In this document: positions 54,252 through 62,889 of the stretch, in pieces
Layout of the letters: the number at the start of each line of letters is the position of its first letter
How positions within the stretch are numbered: the stretch's first letter is position 1
NCBI GenBank assembly: GCA_965221175.1
Contig: OZ244867.1
Coordinates: 744,001-808,000 of the forward strand
DNA length: 64,000 bases
Direction of reading: 5' to 3'
From: JAJDZL01 sp965221175
Lineage (GTDB): Bacteria; Pseudomonadota; Gammaproteobacteria; Arenicellales; JAJDZL01
Position numbers and translations under genes: made by a program
Notes under the pieces: generated by a model
Seen by the model: the letters and a program-made list of their open reading frames with translations, nothing else
Databases searched by the model: none
Told to the model about the DNA's origin: nothing

Positions 54252-57200
54252 TCACTCAAGCCAGAATTTCGCATTTCGAAACAGATTGAGCCAAGGGCTA
54301 TCCTCGCCCCAGTTTTCTGGTGCCCAAGAATACTGAACAGTCCTGAATACTCTCTCAGGATGAGGCATCATCGCCGTAATTCGTCCGTCTGAATTCGTCA
54401 CACCCGCTACTGCACTCTCCGAGCCATTGGGGTTATATGGGTATCTGTTTGTGACCTGCTCCTTGTTATCGACATAACGTAAGCAAATCTGACTATTGGA
54501 TGCCAGACTCATACTTTCGAATTTTTCCGAAAACTCTGCTCTGCCCTCGCCATGGGCTACTGCGATAGGTAGAAAAGCCTCCTGGAACCCGGTGGTGAAA
54601 ATTGAATTGCTGTTCGAAACTTCTACCATGACCAATCTTGCCTCAAACTGCTCAGACTGATTTCGAACAAATTTCGGCCAATCGGATGTATCTGGAATAA
54701 TTGACTTCAATTCAGCCATGACCTGACACCCGTTACAAACGCCCAGCGCAAACTTGGAAGTATCTGAGAAATATGACTCAAATGCATCCCTTAATTTGTT
54801 CTGATAGAGAATCGTAGCCGCCCACCCCTTTCCGGCACCCAATACATCTCCGAAAGAAAATCCTCCGCACATCACAATTCCGTTGAATCGATCAAGATTG
54901 GTTTCACCGTAGAGTAAATCTGCCATGACGACATCATAGGAGTCGAAACCGGCCCGATCGAAAGCGGCGGCCATCTCGATATGCCCATTCACGCCCTGCT
55001 CTCTTAAAATCGCAACTGCTGGACGAGTTCCTGAGGTGATTTGAAAAACTGCTGGCTTTGTCGCAACTTCGACCAATTCTGATTTTGCGTTCCAAAAACG
55101 TTGATATGAATCAGGGCTAAACTGTGCAAGACCTGGATCATCAAGCTCCTGAATGCGGTCATTTTCCTGTTGAGCACAAACTGGATTGTCGCGCATAGAT
55201 TGCATTTGACAAGTCAATTCGGACCAGATTCCATGAAGTTCTGACCGTGGTTTCTGATAAACCAACTGATCCCCCACGTGAATCTCGATTTCATTCGTAG
55301 AAACTGGAATTCCAATGTTGTGTACAAGATGCTCGATTCCTTTCTGTTGAAAGGTTGTCCGTACTCGGTCCAAGTTCCGTCTTTCAACCTGAATTACTGC
55401 ACCCAGCTCTTCATTGAAAAAGAAATGAATTGGGTCTACGTCATCAAGTATCCGTATATCGAGGCCCATGCGACCTGCGAATGCCATTTCACATAAAGTG
55501 GTGAACAATCCGCCATCGGAGCGATCGTGATAAGCGAGAATCTGTCCTTGATGAGTTAGATCGCCGATTGTTTCAAAGAATTTCTTCAGGGTCGAAGGTA
55601 CATTCAAATCGGGAACTGCCCCGTATATTTGATTATGCGTCTGATGCAGTGCCGACATACCCATTCGATTTTTCCCATCACCGAGATCGATCAGAAATAG
55701 CTCAGTGTCCGGATTGTTCTGCAACTGAGGAATCAATGAACCACGGACATCTTCCACAGAAGAAAATGCGGTAACGATTAGGGACATTGGTGATATTACT
55801 TGACATATGGTTCCGTCAGGTTCATTCCATTCGGTGAACATCGACAACGAATCTTTGCCAACAGGAATCGATAGGCCCAAATCCCTGCACAAGTCCAGAG
55901 CTACACTGCGAACCGATTCATAAAGCGCTGCGGCTTCTCCTTCCACACCAGCGGCTGCCATCCAATTCGCACACAACTTTACGTTCTGTAACAGCCCAAC
56001 AGGTGTAGATCTCAAATTAGTCAGCGCTTCTGCAATCGCCATGCGTGCACTTGCAGGTGCATCTGTAACAGCAATCGGTGTCCGCTCGCCGACAGCCATG
56101 GCTTCACCGGTAAAAGAATTGAACCCAGATAATGTCACTGCTGAATCTCCAACAGGGACCTGCCACGGACCAACCATTTGATCCCTATGAATTAAACCTG
56201 ATACTGTTCGATCTCCGATCGTTATCAGAAATGACTTGTCACTGACACTGGGAAAGCGCAATACTCGGCTCACACAATCATCAAATTCCAATTCACCAAG
56301 CTTTGATTCTTCCTGAAGTTGCTGCTTACGGCAATCCTCTCGTTGCGTTTGAAGAAATCCGCCCATTAAGAAATTCATATCGATATCTATCGGCTTGGTC
56401 TCTGAATACGTAGTTGAGCAACCTTCACTAACTTGCAGCTGGCTATCAGCAGATACTGTGCCAACTACTGCGAAAGGACAATGCTCTCTTTCACAAATTT
56501 GAGAAAATTGTGCCAGCTGCTCTTGCGCTATGGATAGCACGTAGCGCTCCTGCGCTTCATTGCACCAAATTTCCATTGGCGACATTGCAGGGTCATCATT
56601 TGGAATCTTGCCCAAATCAATACGAGCACCAAGGCCTGCAGCATGCACGATTTCGGGTAGTGCATTGGACAGGCCTCCAGCACCTACATCGTGTATGGAA
56701 AGTATTGGACTGGCTTCACCCAAATCGCAACAACGATCAATGACTTCCTGACAGCGGCGCTGCATTTCCGGGTTGCTCCTTTGTACTGAAGCAAAATCCA
56801 ATTCTTCCCCAGATCGTCCCTGACCTAGACTCGATGCGGCTCCACCCCCCAGTCCGATCAACATGGAAGGACCTCCAATAACAACCAATAGATTTCCCGG
56901 AAGGAGCTGCTTCTTTTTAATATGCGAAGGGCGAATATTTCCTATTCCACCGGCAAACATAATTGGTTTGTGAAAGCCATACCAGGAAGTTCTATTCCGG
57001 TTTGATGTTTCGAAAGTTCGAAAGTATCCGCCGATGTTTGGTCGGCCGAACTCATTATTGAAAGATGCCGAGCCAATGGGTGCTTCAAGCATGATCTGAA
57101 GTGGAGACGAAATACGTCGAGGAATTTTTTCGGCCCCTTCCCAAGGTTGAAGCCAAAGCGGGACCCGTAAATTCGAAACGGAGAATCCGCACAGTCCGGC

Positions 57201-58223
57201 TTTCGGTTTTCCACCGATGCCGGTTGCACCTTCGTCACGAATTTCGCCTCCCGCTCCAGTCGCTGCCCCTGGAAAAGGAGAAATTGCAGTTGGATGATTG
57301 TGCGTTTCCGCTTTGTATATGATATGAACCAGCTCTGGAGCGAACTGATATCTTCGATCCAAAAGTAAAGGCGCGAATTTTGTAGATGGATTGCCTTTGA
57401 TTACCGATGCGTTATCATCGTATGCAACCAGAGTTCCTGATGGGTTCAATCGATGTGTTTCTCGTATCATTGAGAACATGGAATCTGGATAATTTTCACC
57501 GCCAAATTTCCAGCTGGCATTGAATAGTTTGTGTCGGCAATGCTCCGAATTGACTTGTGAAAACATCATCAGTTCGGCGTCGGTAGGATTACGACATTCC
57601 GATTTGAACCACTTGTAAATGTAGTTCAACTCCGATTTTGAAAGCGCCAGCCCTAATTGTTCGTTTGCATCCTCAAGCGCTTCCATACCGGATGACAGAA
57701 TGGCGATTTCCTGCAGCTGTCGAGGCTCACTTCGGCTAAAAATCAATTCTATCTGACCAGCCTCAGTCACAATTGATTCAACCATTCGGTCATGCAAATA
57801 GGGCCAAAGCAGTTGTATGCGGCTTTGATCCATCGGCACAGTGGATTGAACAGTCCAGATTGTGCCTCTTTCAATTCGCAAGATGTTTTCAAACCCACAT
57901 CTTCGAACGATTTCGGTTGCTTTAGAGCACCACGCTGAAATCGTCCCAAATCTTGGTACGACCAAAACTGACTGATTATCCAGTTCGTCGACTGCGAGTT
58001 TGGAGATTCCGCTAATCAGGCTGAACAGCCCACTCGATTTCCTAATGGAGATAGGGGTTTGCGAATGGATGAAGAAACCAAAGTCAGCCCTGATTGACTC
58101 AAGCTCAGGCAGTTGTGGACGAATGACCGCTTCCAATTGCCGAATCTTGAAATCGGATTGTGCCTTCGGCCCCTTCACACACAGGATATGCGCTACCGGG
58201 TGAACGTCGACACGATCATTCAT
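54252..58223 (-). CDS. purL: Phosphoribosylformylglycinamidine synthase PurL (single-chain)
   Basis: 1323-residue FGAM synthase, fourth step of purine synthesis. N-terminal PurS-like domain, linker, two AIR-synthase-like halves (KAETHNHPTAISPFPGAATGAGGEIRDE; SIHDVGAGGLSNALPEI; HDRSDGGLFTTL), and a C-terminal class I glutaminase with nucleophile Cys in GVCNGCQ and HGEGRAEF. The single-chain form is typical of gamma- and betaproteobacteria. purC lies upstream on the same strand with a 90-base spacer. Confidence 0.96.
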   Translation of the reverse strand: MNDRVDVHPVAHILCVKGPKAQSDFKIRQLEAVIRPQLPELESIRADFGFFIHSQTPISIRKSSGLFSLISGISKLAVDELDNQSVLVVPRFGTISAWCSKATEIVRRCGFENILRIERGTIWTVQSTVPMDQSRIQLLWPYLHDRMVESIVTEAGQIELIFSRSEPRQLQEIAILSSGMEALEDANEQLGLALSKSELNYIYKWFKSECRNPTDAELMMFSQVNSEHCRHKLFNASWKFGGENYPDSMFSMIRETHRLNPSGTLVAYDDNASVIKGNPSTKFAPLLLDRRYQFAPELVHIIYKAETHNHPTAISPFPGAATGAGGEIRDEGATGIGGKPKAGLCGFSVSNLRVPLWLQPWEGAEKIPRRISSPLQIMLEAPIGSASFNNEFGRPNIGGYFRTFETSNRNRTSWYGFHKPIMFAGGIGNIRPSHIKKKQLLPGNLLVVIGGPSMLIGLGGGAASSLGQGRSGEELDFASVQRSNPEMQRRCQEVIDRCCDLGEASPILSIHDVGAGGLSNALPEIVHAAGLGARIDLGKIPNDDPAMSPMEIWCNEAQERYVLSIAQEQLAQFSQICEREHCPFAVVGTVSADSQLQVSEGCSTTYSETKPIDIDMNFLMGGFLQTQREDCRKQQLQEESKLGELEFDDCVSRVLRFPSVSDKSFLITIGDRTVSGLIHRDQMVGPWQVPVGDSAVTLSGFNSFTGEAMAVGERTPIAVTDAPASARMAIAEALTNLRSTPVGLLQNVKLCANWMAAAGVEGEAAALYESVRSVALDLCRDLGLSIPVGKDSLSMFTEWNEPDGTICQVISPMSLIVTAFSSVEDVRGSLIPQLQNNPDTELFLIDLGDGKNRMGMSALHQTHNQIYGAVPDLNVPSTLKKFFETIGDLTHQGQILAYHDRSDGGLFTTLCEMAFAGRMGLDIRILDDVDPIHFFFNEELGAVIQVERRNLDRVRTTFQQKGIEHLVHNIGIPVSTNEIEIHVGDQLVYQKPRSELHGIWSELTCQMQSMRDNPVCAQQENDRIQELDDPGLAQFSPDSYQRFWNAKSELVEVATKPAVFQITSGTRPAVAILREQGVNGHIEMAAAFDRAGFDSYDVVMADLLYGETNLDRFNGIVMCGGFSFGDVLGAGKGWAATILYQNKLRDAFESYFSDTSKFALGVCNGCQVMAELKSIIPDTSDWPKFVRNQSEQFEARLVMVEVSNSNSIFTTGFQEAFLPIAVAHGEGRAEFSEKFESMSLASNSQICLRYVDNKEQVTNRYPYNPNGSESAVAGVTNSDGRITAMMPHPERVFRTVQYSWAPENWGEDSPWLNLFRNAKFWLE

Positions 58224-58313
58224 CGCTTACAGTAGATACCCTGAATACCCAATGAACTTCAAATTTCAATTGGGGCACATTAGCCCAATATTTAAAAGAA
58301 TACTAGAATTTAG

Positions 58314-59027
58314 TTATGGAATGGCAATTCCTAGTCGACCAGCTGCAATCTCGTAAGATTCGACTACATCTCCCAGCCCTTGCCGAAATCGGTCTTTATC
58401 AAGCTTTTCTTTTGTTTCCAGGTCCCAAAGCCTGCAACCATCCGGAGTGAATTCGTCTCCAAGCAGCAGTCGATTTTCAAATCTCCCGAATTCAAGTTTG
58501 AAATCAACAAGAATAATTCCTGCATCGCGAAAAAGAGAAACAAGAACCGAATTGGTTGAAAACGTCAAATGCTTCATCTGTTCTATTTCCTCATTTGTCG
58601 CCCAGCCGAAAGACCGAATGTGATATTCATTTATCATGGGGTCGTGAAGCTCATCATTCTTGAGAAAAAACTCAAAAGTTGGAGGCTTAAGTTCAATTCC
58701 GTCCTCTACCCCGAGCCGCCTGCATATTGAACCGGTTGCGATGTTTCGAACTACACACTCAACGGGAATCATGTCCAAATGCTTTACCAGCGACTGGTTG
58801 TGATCTACTATTCGAACGTAATGCGTGCTGATTCCTGCGCTCTCAAGTTTTTTCATAATGAAAGCATTAAAGTGATTGTTCACCTTCCCCTTGCGACTTA
58901 GCGCTTGGGTTTTTCGGCCGTCAAATGCAGATGTGTCGTCTCTGAATTCCATCAATAGACGACCGTCACCTTCTGTTCGATAAACGGATTTTGCTTTTCC
59001 TGTATAGAGTAGTGTTCCGGGCTTCAT
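58314..59027 (-). CDS. purC: SAICAR synthase PurC
   Basis: 237-residue enzyme joining aspartate to CAIR. Seen: LLYTGKAKSVYRT, FRDDTSAFDG, VECVVRNIATGS, and the DFKLEFGRF segment. Standard length. It lies between dapA and purL on the same strand; PurC-DapA adjacency is common in Proteobacteria. The three may share a transcript. Confidence 0.95.
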   Translation of the reverse strand: MKPGTLLYTGKAKSVYRTEGDGRLLMEFRDDTSAFDGRKTQALSRKGKVNNHFNAFIMKKLESAGISTHYVRIVDHNQSLVKHLDMIPVECVVRNIATGSICRRLGVEDGIELKPPTFEFFLKNDELHDPMINEYHIRSFGWATNEEIEQMKHLTFSTNSVLVSLFRDAGIILVDFKLEFGRFENRLLLGDEFTPDGCRLWDLETKEKLDKDRFRQGLGDVVESYEIAAGRLGIAIP

Positions 59028-59079
59028 TATTTAATCAATTGAAAAGGAAGTTGAAAGAAATTCAGAATTGAGAATCTGT

Positions 59080-59955
59080 CTACAGCACACCAGTCGTAAT
59101 CATGGCAGCTCGTACATGATCCTGTGCCTCATCAGAAAGAGGAACTAGCGGGAGTCTCAGACTATTCTGAATGAAACCTTGTTGCGACACACCCCACTTT
59201 GCAGGGATTGGATTTGACTCGATGAACATCGCCTCATGCAGCGGCATCAGCTTGTCATTCAGTTCGACGGCTAAATCCAAGTCGCCAGCTACAGCTGCCG
59301 TACACATCTCGTGCATCAGTTTGGGTGCGACATTTGCAGTAACAGAAATCGTGCCCTTGGCCCCTGCTAGCATCAGATCCATCGCCGCAGTGTCCTGACC
59401 TGAGTAAGATACAAAATCGTCCAGAGACTGTTCTATCAACTTACGGCCACGTTCGATGTCAGCAGTCGCATCCTTGATGCCGATGATATTGTCAATGTGG
59501 CTCAGGCGAATCGCCGTACTATTGTGCAAGTCCACTGAGGTACGACCCGGAACGTTATAGAGTATCTGCGGGATGGAAACAGATTCCGCGATCAGTTTGA
59601 AATGCTGGTACAGACCTTCTTGAGGCGGCTTGTTGTAATAAGGAACAACCAATAGGCAGGCGTCGGCACCAAGTTCGTGTGCTGCCTTTGTCAATTCCAG
59701 CGCTTCTGCAGTACTATTTGAACCGGTCCCTGCAATTACCGGAATTCGGCCATTTACGCATTGAATCGTTTTCTCAATCACCACTTGATGTTCATCATGA
59801 CTTAGCGTGGCTGATTCACCAGTTGTACCGACTGAAATGATGCCGTCCGTTCCCGCTTCGATGTGATGTTCAATTAGTCCCGCGAGGGAATTCAAATCTA
59901 CCGATCCATCCTCATGCATCGGCGTTACGATCGCAACTAAACTACCTGTGATCAT
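59080..59955 (-). CDS. dapA: 4-hydroxy-tetrahydrodipicolinate synthase DapA
   Basis: 291-residue aldolase of lysine and diaminopimelate synthesis. Seen: GTTGESATLSHDEH, the catalytic Tyr in YNVPGRTSVDL, the Schiff-base Lys in IGIKDATADIERG, and SYSGQD. Standard length; starts the dapA-purC-purL run. Confidence 0.95.
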   Translation of the reverse strand: MITGSLVAIVTPMHEDGSVDLNSLAGLIEHHIEAGTDGIISVGTTGESATLSHDEHQVVIEKTIQCVNGRIPVIAGTGSNSTAEALELTKAAHELGADACLLVVPYYNKPPQEGLYQHFKLIAESVSIPQILYNVPGRTSVDLHNSTAIRLSHIDNIIGIKDATADIERGRKLIEQSLDDFVSYSGQDTAAMDLMLAGAKGTISVTANVAPKLMHEMCTAAVAGDLDLAVELNDKLMPLHEAMFIESNPIPAKWGVSQQGFIQNSLRLPLVPLSDEAQDHVRAAMITTGVL

Positions 59956-60618
59956 GGAAAAACTCCAAAAGAATAAACCGAGTCCACTGTTACCAAATTA
60001 CATTGAAAAATTGCGTGCAAACTTAATTCATAAGAAGATTGCAGAATGAATATACCCATATTCCAAGCCTTGTAATTACGAAACTCACAGTGGTCACTGT
60101 AAGTTTGTGCTATCTAGCTGTGGCTACAAATTGAGCCTCAACAACCGAATGTAATCGAAAAGTAAAATTTTCTCAAATTATGTGTGAAATCCAACTCATT
60201 GTCAAAATTTTCAACCCGTCTCATAATGTTTTCCAATCTAGGAATGAGCCTGAAATTCAACCTCTTCCAAGAAAAATTATTCACCCGTACGAAATAATAT
60301 TGATTGCGAAAAGGTTACACAAGCGTGTGGCGAATTCATCTTCCGCGTCAAAGAAGATTCTCATAAGACAATTTTCAGTTATCTTGATGGCGTTACGTAA
60401 CCAACCCGCGGATATCAGTGGGATCCACCGTCGTCATAAGCCGCTGCCTTCTGCTTTCGTGTTCTGGATCAAGAAATGCTGGTTGCAATGATAAATAAAT
60501 TTGACAAGTCAATCCATATCAGAACTGCTGATTGAAGAAATGGGGACTTCGGATTGGAATTGGATAGAATATAGACAAAATACTTGACAAGCTATTTTTG
60601 AGGTGTAGAGAACACACG
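59956..60618. other. Gap of about 660 bases
   Basis: No gene called. A 103-codon plus-strand frame at 60180-60491 has a basic, hydrophobic composition and no family I recognise; it may be the shadow of a decayed gene. The stretch borders a decayed toxin-antitoxin-like patch and could be old mobile DNA. Confidence 0.4.
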
Positions 60619-60882
60619 ATGGAAGATATTCTATCCACGGAGAAAACCTACTTGAAGGACAATCACGAGGAACTCTTGAAAGAGTACCTTGGCAAGTACT
60701 TGTTGATTAAAGAGGAAAGTGTCCATGGCGCTTATGAAACTCTTGAAGAAGGCGTAACCGAGGGTGCTAGATTATTTGGCACGGATCCATTTTTAGTACG
60801 TTCAGTGTTGCAGCCTTACGATTCAGAGAGCCCAAGCATTCCCGCCCTGGCTGTAGGAGTTCCGCTCGTTGCCAACTCTTAG
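60619..60882 (+). CDS. DUF5678-like small protein
   Basis: 87 residues from ATG 60619; TTG 60598 would add seven. Pattern: YLKDNHEELLKEYLGKYLLIKEESV then a helix EEGVTEGARLFGTDPFLVRSVL and a tail with IPALAVGVPL. From memory this matches DUF5678 proteins, which often precede retropepsin-like aspartic protease genes and have an antitoxin-like look. A degenerate version of such a protease follows in an overlapping frame. Function unknown. Confidence 0.6.
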   Translation: MEDILSTEKTYLKDNHEELLKEYLGKYLLIKEESVHGAYETLEEGVTEGARLFGTDPFLVRSVLQPYDSESPSIPALAVGVPLVANS

Positions 60883-61069
60883 TATACGTGTCCAATCAGA
60901 GAGGAATGGTGGGCATTGGGTACTCCATTTTTTGTGGTTTAGATTGGGTGCGGACGTCCCCACAATTTCAACGCAGCTACTTGCTGACAATTTCCGGTCG
61001 GATATGGCCGGGTTCCTAACTGACCAGCGTCATGCGCATTTCACGAGTGTAAACTGCAGGAGTCAAACC
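60869..61069 (+). pseudogene. Degenerate retropepsin-like aspartic protease fragment
   Basis: A frame starting at TTG 60869, overlapping the DUF5678-like stop, reads LGADVPTISTQLLAD about 30 residues in. This resembles the DTGADVxTIS active-site region of clan AA retropepsins, but the catalytic Asp-Thr is replaced by Arg-Leu. The rest of the protease is missing and the frame runs directly into the HicB gene. I therefore read it as a truncated, inactive remnant. The resemblance is short. Confidence 0.35.
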
Positions 61070-61402
61070 ATGATGAAATACAAAGGCTACACAGCTGAGG
61101 TTGAATTCGATGAATCTGTCGGTCGCCTTCACGGACGGGTCGTTAATTTCGCTCCCTACCCAATCGCAACTTTCGAAGCTACTGATTTTGATGGAATTCG
61201 GCACGAGTTCCACCGTTCCATTAACGAATACCTCAAGTCCTGCCAGGAAGAAGGGTTCGAACCTAGGAAGTCGTACTGAGACAAACTGAATGTACGCCTT
61301 GGACCGTACCTGCATCAACGCGTTGCGCACTCAGCGGCAGAAAGCCGACTGAGTTTGAACAGCTGGATCGTACAGACTCTGGAACAAAGTGTATCTGAAT
61401 GA
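61070..61402 (+). pseudogene. HicB family antitoxin interrupted by in-frame TGA
   Basis: From ATG 61070 (AGGAG 7 bases upstream), 69 codons give the HicB partial-RNaseH-like fold: KYKGYTAEVEFDESVGRLHGRVV, then FHRSINEYLKSCQEEGFEPRKSY, then TGA at 61277-61279. In the same frame the next 40 codons give KLNVRLGPYLHQRVAHSAA and LSLNSWIVQTLEQSVSE, a ribbon-helix-helix domain exactly as expected at the C-terminus of this family. So one nonsense codon separates the two domains of an otherwise intact antitoxin. No HicA toxin frame was found on either side. Confidence 0.8.
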
Positions 61403-61517
61403 GCGAAACCCTGTCTGATTGCTTATTCTTACGTAAATGATGAGATGGTCTTCCTTCGCATCTCATTAGCCTCAAATACTGATATATTGACACCCGCTTC
61501 AATCCAGGAAATGGTTT

Positions 61518-62078
61518 ATGGGACACAGACTTTCAAAAATCTACACCAGAAAAGGTGATGACGGAACAACAGGGCTTGGAGACGGCAGTCGGACTTCCAA
61601 AGACTCCCCTAGAGTCGATGCCATGGGCGACATTGATGAATTGAACAGTTGCATAGGCGTCATGCTGACCCACGACGTACCAGAAGAAATCCAATCCTGT
61701 CTTTCAAGTGTTCAACATACTTTATTCGATATTGGCGGAGAGTTGAGTATTCCAGGACTGGTTCTTGTCAAGGATGATCGAGTTACGTTTCTTGAACAAA
61801 ATCTGGACCAATTCAACAGCGAGCTTGCACCTCTTAAGGAGTTTATCCTGCCTGGTGGAACTCCCGCGGCAGCAATGGGACACATTGCACGCAGTGTCTG
61901 TAGACGTGCCGAACGTAAAATCCACACGTTGGCTAAATCAGAAGATGTATCAGAAGTCTCTCGCAAGTATTTGAATCGACTATCTGATCTTCTCTTTGTC
62001 ATATCCCGGTATATCAATCTTGAAGCTGGTGGAAAAGATGTTTTGTGGCAACACGACAGAACTAAAAAACCGAAGTAA
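61518..62078 (+). CDS. Cob(I)yrinic acid a,c-diamide adenosyltransferase, PduO type
   Basis: 186-residue ATP:corrinoid adenosyltransferase that makes adenosylcobalamin. Seen: the ATP-binding IYTRKGDDGTTGLGDGSR, DAMGDIDELNSCIG, and ARSVCRRAER, with catalytic Arg. Length standard. No other cobalamin gene is in the window, so it probably serves salvage or a B12-dependent mutase elsewhere. The start ATG 61518 follows GGAAATGGTTT without a strong ribosome binding site. Confidence 0.93.
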   Translation: MGHRLSKIYTRKGDDGTTGLGDGSRTSKDSPRVDAMGDIDELNSCIGVMLTHDVPEEIQSCLSSVQHTLFDIGGELSIPGLVLVKDDRVTFLEQNLDQFNSELAPLKEFILPGGTPAAAMGHIARSVCRRAERKIHTLAKSEDVSEVSRKYLNRLSDLLFVISRYINLEAGGKDVLWQHDRTKKPK

Positions 62079-62111
62079 ATCTATATAACGACAGCTTCTA
62101 ACACACTCTGA

Positions 62112-62648
62112 TTACCGCACTCTAGACCATTCAAAATTGGGGCCAGGGTCGGTCTTTCTTTTTGGGGCAATTTCCGAGTGACCAAATATTCTGGAACGGT
62201 TGAATTGCGGATATTTGGCAATCAGCAATCTAATTAATTCATCGAGTGCAGCATATTGATCTTCTTCGAAGGAATCTTCATCACATCCTTCCAGTTCTAT
62301 CCCGATAGAAAAGTCATTTACATTCTCTCGCCCCAGGCAAAACGACTCACCAGCGTGCCAGGCACGCTCGTTCAATGACACAAACTGAACCACTTCACCG
62401 TTTCTGCGAATCAGCAAATGTGCGGATACTTTGAGATCTTTCAATGCATGAAAGTATGAATGTGCACTGCAATCCAGTTTGTTGCAGAAAAACTCCTCAA
62501 TTTCACTGCCACCATATTGACCGGGAGGCAAACTGATTGAATGTATGATGAGTGCTTCGGGTCGAACGCCCGACGGACGACTATCGCAGTTGGGGGATGG
62601 GACCTGTTTCACTCCCTCAATAATTCCACTAGACAAGTCAATTTTCAT
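62112..62648 (-). CDS. ampD: 1,6-anhydro-N-acetylmuramyl-L-alanine amidase AmpD
   Basis: 178-residue cytoplasmic zinc amidase of peptidoglycan recycling. Seen: an N-terminal zinc His in LIIHSISLPPG, AHLLIRRNGEVVQFV, AWHAGES, SIGIELEG, and IFGHSEIAPKRKTDPGPNFEW with the second His and the final Asp. Full length. Convergent with the adenosyltransferase gene. Confidence 0.94.
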   Translation of the reverse strand: MKIDLSSGIIEGVKQVPSPNCDSRPSGVRPEALIIHSISLPPGQYGGSEIEEFFCNKLDCSAHSYFHALKDLKVSAHLLIRRNGEVVQFVSLNERAWHAGESFCLGRENVNDFSIGIELEGCDEDSFEEDQYAALDELIRLLIAKYPQFNRSRIFGHSEIAPKRKTDPGPNFEWSRVR

Positions 62649-62889
62649 GTAACGCTCTGCAAAGTATTTACAACCACATTGTACAAAGTGCAGCCAGAGA
62701 ATTAATTGGTGACTTCAATTGGCAAGTCTACCGATTGTCACTGCTGTCCCAACGTTATTCTGATTATTGTCTGTAAATAGTTGATATTAATTGTATAAGC
62801 TCTGTTATTTGGTGTTTGAGACTTCAGCGCATCTGGCTGACACATCAACCCATCGAAACTGTTCAACTACAACACAGAGAATACAGATC

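Noticed and set aside
60180..60491. 103-codon plus-strand frame
   Set aside because: No family resemblance, no good ribosome binding site, and composition unlike neighbouring genes.
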